Positions 4,831 through 5,132 of a DNA stretch of 5,132 bases are shown here, piece by piece. Location of the stretch: positions 1 to 5,132 of the forward strand of contig JAQBPI010000147.1 of the NCBI GenBank assembly GCA_028287605.1, given 5' to 3'. Within the stretch, counting starts at the first letter, position 1. Each line of letters opens with the position of its first letter. The notes under the pieces are model-generated. The model was given only the letters and a program-made list of their open reading frames with translations. It was not told the DNA's origin and searched no databases. Source of the DNA: Chloroflexota bacterium. Lineage in GTDB: Bacteria; Chloroflexota; Dormibacteria; Aeolococcales; Aeolococcaceae. Made by a program: the position numbers and the translations under genes.

Positions 4831-5132
4831 TCAGTCGCGGCTGGCGGTGGGCACCGCCGGGGCCACCGGCTTCGGCTCGGCACCCGTCCCCGAGGCCACC
4901 GGCGCGCCGTCGGCGGCGATAACGAAGTCCGTCCGACGGTCGCCGCCGCGACGGCGCTCGCCGCCGGGCAGCAGTGCCCGGGCGAGGACCTGGTCGACGT
5001 TGTCCACGGGCACCACCTCGATGCGGTCGAGGATCTCCCTGTCGACCTCGCGCAGGTCGCGCTCGTTGCGGCGGGGCAGCAGGAAGACGGCGATCCCGGC
5101 GCGGTGGGCGGCGAGCAGCTTGTCCTTCACCC
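4831..5132 (-). CDS. lon: ATP-dependent Lon protease, C-terminal end only
   Basis: This is the last 100 or so residues of Lon, the ring-shaped ATP-dependent protease that degrades misfolded and regulatory proteins in the cytoplasm; the start, ATPase domain and catalytic Ser lie beyond the right edge. The frame is open to 5132. It begins (G)VKDKLLAAHRAGI, equivalent to GGLKEKLLAAHRGGI of E. coli Lon, so the second Lys (codon 5121-5119) is the catalytic Lys of the Ser-Lys dyad. Next come LPRRNERDLREVDREILDRIEVVPVDNVDQVLARAL, matching the family's end (NxxDLxxIPxxVxxxLxxxxVxxxxEVL). After that a tail of about 45 residues, first Arg/Gly-rich and then Pro/Ala-rich, exceeds the E. coli tail and looks disordered. 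The GTG at 5130 is an internal Val codon, not a start. The SGNH gene follows 76 bp downstream. Confidence 0.93.
   Translation of the reverse strand, partial: VKDKLLAAHRAGIAVFLLPRRNERDLREVDREILDRIEVVPVDNVDQVLARALLPGGERRRGGDRRTDFVIAADGAPVASGTGAEPKPVAPAVPTASRD

Noticed and set aside
3028..4922. Two long plus-strand frames (3028-4029 and 3996-4922) opposite the GloC-like and SGNH genes
   Set aside because: Both lie opposite genes with complete catalytic motifs and show the biased composition of antisense frames.
1..5132. RNA genes, CRISPR arrays, insertion sequences, integrases, toxin-antitoxin pairs or phage genes
   Set aside because: I looked for tRNA-like arms, direct-repeat arrays, transposase motifs and terminal repeats and saw none that could be supported.

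Overview
This is a very GC-rich window (roughly 70-75 % by eye, with G or C at nearly all third codon positions) carrying eight bacterial protein genes packed on both strands. The GC content, the apparent near-leaderless starts with TAnnnT boxes 6-9 bases before the ATG, and a secreted six-cysteine SGNH hydrolase of the kind common in Streptomyces and relatives suggest an actinobacterium or another high-GC soil lineage such as Dormibacterota/Chloroflexota. The sequence alone does not settle which.

Layout, left to right. Positions 1-1024 (minus): trpD, anthranilate phosphoribosyltransferase, running off the left edge almost complete. Positions 1109-1912 (plus): an Est30-like alpha/beta-hydrolase, divergent from trpD across 84 bp. 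Positions 1921-2232 (minus): a small four-cysteine zinc-ribbon protein, converging on the hydrolase with 8 bp between stop codons. Positions 2233-2443: a 211-bp divergent intergenic region with a perfect inverted repeat and several GTGAC/GTCAC copies. Positions 2444-2671 (plus): a 75-residue helical protein of unknown function. Positions 2705-3286 (plus): a NudL-type Nudix CoA pyrophosphatase, overlapping by 10 bp the 3' end of the next gene. Positions 3277-3930 (minus): a GloC/YcbL-type metallo-beta-lactamase-fold hydrolase. Positions 3957-4754 (minus): a secreted SGNH/GDSL hydrolase. Positions 4831-5132 (minus): the C-terminal end of Lon protease, running off the right edge.

The three rightmost genes (lon, SGNH hydrolase, GloC-like hydrolase) point the same way with gaps of 76 and 26 bp, but both downstream genes have promoter-like sequences of their own, so a single operon is not certain. 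The genes do not form one obvious pathway: tryptophan synthesis, ester hydrolysis, CoA/nucleotide housekeeping, thioester (methylglyoxal) detoxification, a secreted esterase and protein quality control sit side by side. I see no mobile element, CRISPR array, RNA gene, phage gene or recognisable defence module, and I do not think the window holds a new multi-gene system. The points most worth a second look are the palindrome-bearing regulatory region at 2233-2443, the two uncharacterised small proteins beside it, an Asn-to-Gly change in the TrpD active-site loop, and the inverted repeats around the Nudix promoter.
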